Below, in pieces: positions 61,706 through 64,000 of a stretch of 64,000 nt of DNA. Numbering within the stretch: position 1 is the stretch's first letter; each line of letters begins with the position of its first letter. The translations under genes were made by a program, and so were the position numbers. The DNA is taken from contig JANOQW010000007.1 of assembly GCA_031422335.1 (NCBI GenBank), positions 4,344 to 68,343 of the forward strand, in the 5' to 3' direction. The stretch is from Methylotenera_A sp031422335 (GTDB taxonomy: Bacteria > Pseudomonadota > Gammaproteobacteria > Burkholderiales > Methylophilaceae). Under the pieces are notes generated by a model. That model worked only from the letters and a program-made list of their open reading frames with translations. It did no database searches and was not told the DNA's origin.

Positions 61706-64000
61706 ATGCAAAAAATGAAGTTAGTAGTGGTGGGTAATGGCATGGCAGGCATGCGAGTAGTTGAAGAGCTGCTAAAAATTGCGCCCGATATCTACGACAT
61801 TACCGTGTTTGGTGATGAGCCCTACCCAAATTACAACCGTATTATGCTATCGCCCGTATTGGCGAACGAGCAAACTATTAACGATATTATTTTGAATACG
61901 CGCGAGTGGTATGCAGAAAATAATATAACGCTCTACACTAGTGCACGTATCAATAAAATTGACCGCAAAAACCGCGTAGTAACAGCTGAAGATGGCGCTA
62001 CTGCCGAGTATGACAGGCTGTTATTAGCTACTGGTTCTAAGCCGTTTATGTTGCCGATACCTGGTAGTCAATTAGAAGGTGTTATTGGTTATCGCGACAT
62101 TAAAGATACCAATGACATGATTGATGCGGCAAAAGTGCACAAGCACGCAGTGGTGATTGGTGGTGGCTTGCTTGGCCTAGAAGCGGCTAATGGCTTGAAG
62201 ATTCAAGGCATGGATGTCACGGTGATTCACCGTAACGAGTGGTTACTAGAGCGCCAGCTAGACAAAACTGCTGGCAAAATGCTGCAAAAAAGTTTAGAGG
62301 CCAAAGGCCTTAAATTTCAATTAAAACAAAATACCAAAGAGCTTAGCGGCAGCAATGGCCGTGTGAACACCATCCACTTTACCGATGGAACCAGCCTACC
62401 CGCCGATTTAGTAGTGATGGCGGTGGGTATTCGCCCAAATTTTGCATTGGCGGAATCGGCAGGTATTCATTGTAAAAATGGCATTGTAGTCAACGACACC
62501 ATGCAAACTTTTGACCCGCGCGTGTATGCAGTGGGTGAATGCGTGGCGCATCGTGGTATTTCTTACGGTTTAGTGGCTCCTTTGTTTGAAATGGCTAAAG
62601 TTTGCGCCACACATTTAGCTAATTTTGGTATTGGCTTATATAAAGGCTCTGTTACATCAACCAAGCTTAAAGTAACAGGCATTGATTTATTCAGCGCAGG
62701 CGATTTTAGAAGCGGTATTGAGGCTGGAGATGAAGAGCGCGAAGAAATTGTTTTGCACGACGCAGTTGGCGGGGTTTACAAAAAACTCGTTATTAAAAAT
62801 GACAAAATCATTGGTAGCGTGCTTTATGGTGATACCGCCGACGGAGCTTGGTATTTCCAAATGCTCCGCGACGGTAAACCCATTCATGAAATCCGTGATT
62901 CGCTCATGTTTGGGCAAGATAGCTTAGGCAATACAGGTCACCAAGGCCAAGATAAAGCAGCTGCCATGACCAACGAAATGGAAGTGTGTGGCTGTAATGG
63001 TGTCTGTAAAGGCACCATTGTTAAGGCTATTCAAGATCAAGGCTTATTTACCATTGATGATGTTAAAAAACAAACCAAAGCGGGCTCTAGCTGCGGCAGC
63101 TGCGTTGGCTTAGTTGAACAAATTTTAGCCAGTGCATTAGGCGGCGGTTACGCCCCACCATCTACTAGTAAAGTGGTATGTGGCTGTACCGATAGAAACC
63201 ATGAAGAAGTTCGCGAGGAAATTCGCAAAAACAAATATTTAAATATACCTGATGCCATGCGTGGCATGGCTTGGCGTACGCCCAATGGCTGTGCAACTTG
63301 CCGCCCTGCACTTAATTATTACTTGCTATCTAGCTGGCCGCACGAGGCAGTTGACGATCCGCAATCACGCTTTATTAATGAGCGTGTGCATGCCAACATT
63401 CAAAAAGATGGTACTTACTCAGTCATTCCGCGTATGTATGGCGGTGTAACCACGCCCGACCAATTACGCAAAATTGCTGATGTAGCCGATAAGTATGCGG
63501 TGCCAATGGTGAAAGTCACTGGCGGCCAACGTATTGACTTGCTGGGCGTAAAAAAAGAAGACTTAGTTGATATGTGGAAAGACCTCGACATGCCATCAGG
63601 TTACGCCTATGCAAAAGGTATTCGTACTGTTAAAACTTGTGTGGGTTCTGAGTTCTGCCGCTTTGGCACACAAAATTCTACGCAAATGGGTATTGATATT
63701 GAAAAAGCATTTGACCATATGTGGGCGCCACATAAAGTTAAATTTGCCGTCTCTGGCTGCCCGCGTAACTGCGCCGAATCCGGTATTAAAGATGTAGGCA
63801 TTATTGGTGTGGATTCTGGCTGGGAAATTTACGTGGGTGGTAACGGCGGCATTAAAACTGAAGTTGCACAATTTTTATGTAAAGTAAAAACATCTGACGA
63901 AGTGCTGGAATACAGTGGTGCATTTATTCAAATGTATCGCGAAGAGGCACGCTACTTAGACCGCACCGTACATTGGATAGAGCGCGTAGGTTTAGAATAC
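61706..64000 (+). CDS. nirB: NirB, assimilatory nitrite reductase large subunit, 3' partial
   Basis: Open from the ATG at 61706 to the window end, 765 codons. FAD domain VVVGNGMAGMRVVEELLKIAPD at the N-terminus, NAD domain AVVIGGGLLGLEAANGL, two BFD-like 2Fe-2S segments (CGCNGVCKG ... SSCGSC near residues 426-465, and VCGCTDR ... GCATCRPALNYYLL), and the siroheme/4Fe-4S cysteines TCVGSEFCRF and GCPRNC (about 645 and 684). Reduces nitrite to ammonium with NAD(P)H. Only the C-terminal end is missing. It has its own sigma-54 promoter. Confidence 0.96.
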   Translation, partial: MQKMKLVVVGNGMAGMRVVEELLKIAPDIYDITVFGDEPYPNYNRIMLSPVLANEQTINDIILNTREWYAENNITLYTSARINKIDRKNRVVTAEDGATAEYDRLLLATGSKPFMLPIPGSQLEGVIGYRDIKDTNDMIDAAKVHKHAVVIGGGLLGLEAANGLKIQGMDVTVIHRNEWLLERQLDKTAGKMLQKSLEAKGLKFQLKQNTKELSGSNGRVNTIHFTDGTSLPADLVVMAVGIRPNFALAESAGIHCKNGIVVNDTMQTFDPRVYAVGECVAHRGISYGLVAPLFEMAKVCATHLANFGIGLYKGSVTSTKLKVTGIDLFSAGDFRSGIEAGDEEREEIVLHDAVGGVYKKLVIKNDKIIGSVLYGDTADGAWYFQMLRDGKPIHEIRDSLMFGQDSLGNTGHQGQDKAAAMTNEMEVCGCNGVCKGTIVKAIQDQGLFTIDDVKKQTKAGSSCGSCVGLVEQILASALGGGYAPPSTSKVVCGCTDRNHEEVREEIRKNKYLNIPDAMRGMAWRTPNGCATCRPALNYYLLSSWPHEAVDDPQSRFINERVHANIQKDGTYSVIPRMYGGVTTPDQLRKIADVADKYAVPMVKVTGGQRIDLLGVKKEDLVDMWKDLDMPSGYAYAKGIRTVKTCVGSEFCRFGTQNSTQMGIDIEKAFDHMWAPHKVKFAVSGCPRNCAESGIKDVGIIGVDSGWEIYVGGNGGIKTEVAQFLCKVKTSDEVLEYSGAFIQMYREEARYLDRTVHWIERVGLEY

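Overview
The window reads as chromosome of a low-GC (visibly AT-rich) Gram-negative betaproteobacterium. MsrPQ, ZipA, LigA, SMC and QueF are of that type, and the metabolic genes describe a facultative methylotroph/autotroph of the Methylophilaceae/Nitrosomonadales kind. The taxonomic placement is inferred from gene content only. No insertion sequence, prophage or CRISPR array is visible.

Layout. 1-11.4 kb holds housekeeping genes: a partial exported protein, DoxX, msrPQ, a TPR protein, ligA-zipA-smc, and divergent queF. 11.4-11.8 kb holds tRNA-Ala(GGC) and tRNA-Glu(TTC) behind a strong sigma-70-type promoter, followed by a compact potential three-way-junction structure. 12-15.8 kb is a four-gene overlapping operon (endonuclease/exonuclease/phosphatase, clsB, PerM-like, nnrD). 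15.9-28.4 kb is a long minus-strand guanidine-utilisation operon: NtrC-type site, sigma-54 promoter, guanidine-I (ykkC) riboswitch, ABC transporter, isochorismatase-family hydrolase, carboxyguanidine deiminase pair, biotin-dependent guanidine/urea carboxylase, split allophanate hydrolase. Two unexpected genes end it: a three-histidine-box membrane desaturase/hydroxylase-family protein and an unknown protein. 28.5-33.2 kb holds a degenerate cyclase-domain protein and a cluster of an ethanolamine-type permease with several tiny membrane proteins. 33.5-43.1 kb is the complete N-methylglutamate pathway for methylamine oxidation (mgdABCD, gmaS, mgsABC), with a divergent XRE-cupin regulator and a GNAT gene. 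44.5-55.9 kb is a Calvin-cycle cluster: red-type RuBisCO cbbLS, cbbX, fbp, prk, gph, fba, tpiA, then pntAA-pntAB-pntB, with divergent cbbR. 55.9-64 kb is nitrate assimilation: nasT, an ANTAR-binding leader with attenuator, nrtABC, an outer-membrane porin and the start of nirB.

How it fits together. Methylamine is oxidised through N-methylglutamate to formaldehyde and ammonium. CO2 can be fixed by the Calvin cycle, and the adjacent proton-translocating transhydrogenase could supply NADPH. Guanidine and nitrate/nitrite serve as nitrogen sources. Both the guanidine operon and nasT carry a perfect GCACY-N5-RGTGC dyad about 105-110 bp upstream of a -24/-12 promoter, so both look controlled by nitrogen limitation. 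On top of that, guanidine acts through the riboswitch and nitrate through NasT antitermination.

A palindromic REP-like repeat about 50 bp long occurs at least five times, always with its T-rich tail to the right. One copy lies in frame inside the carboxylase gene, and a shorter related core lies inside ligA. Starts were moved from the longest ORF to the best codon/RBS for ligA, perM, cgdB, the guanidine ATPase, mgsC, mgdD, cbbR, nrtA and nrtC.
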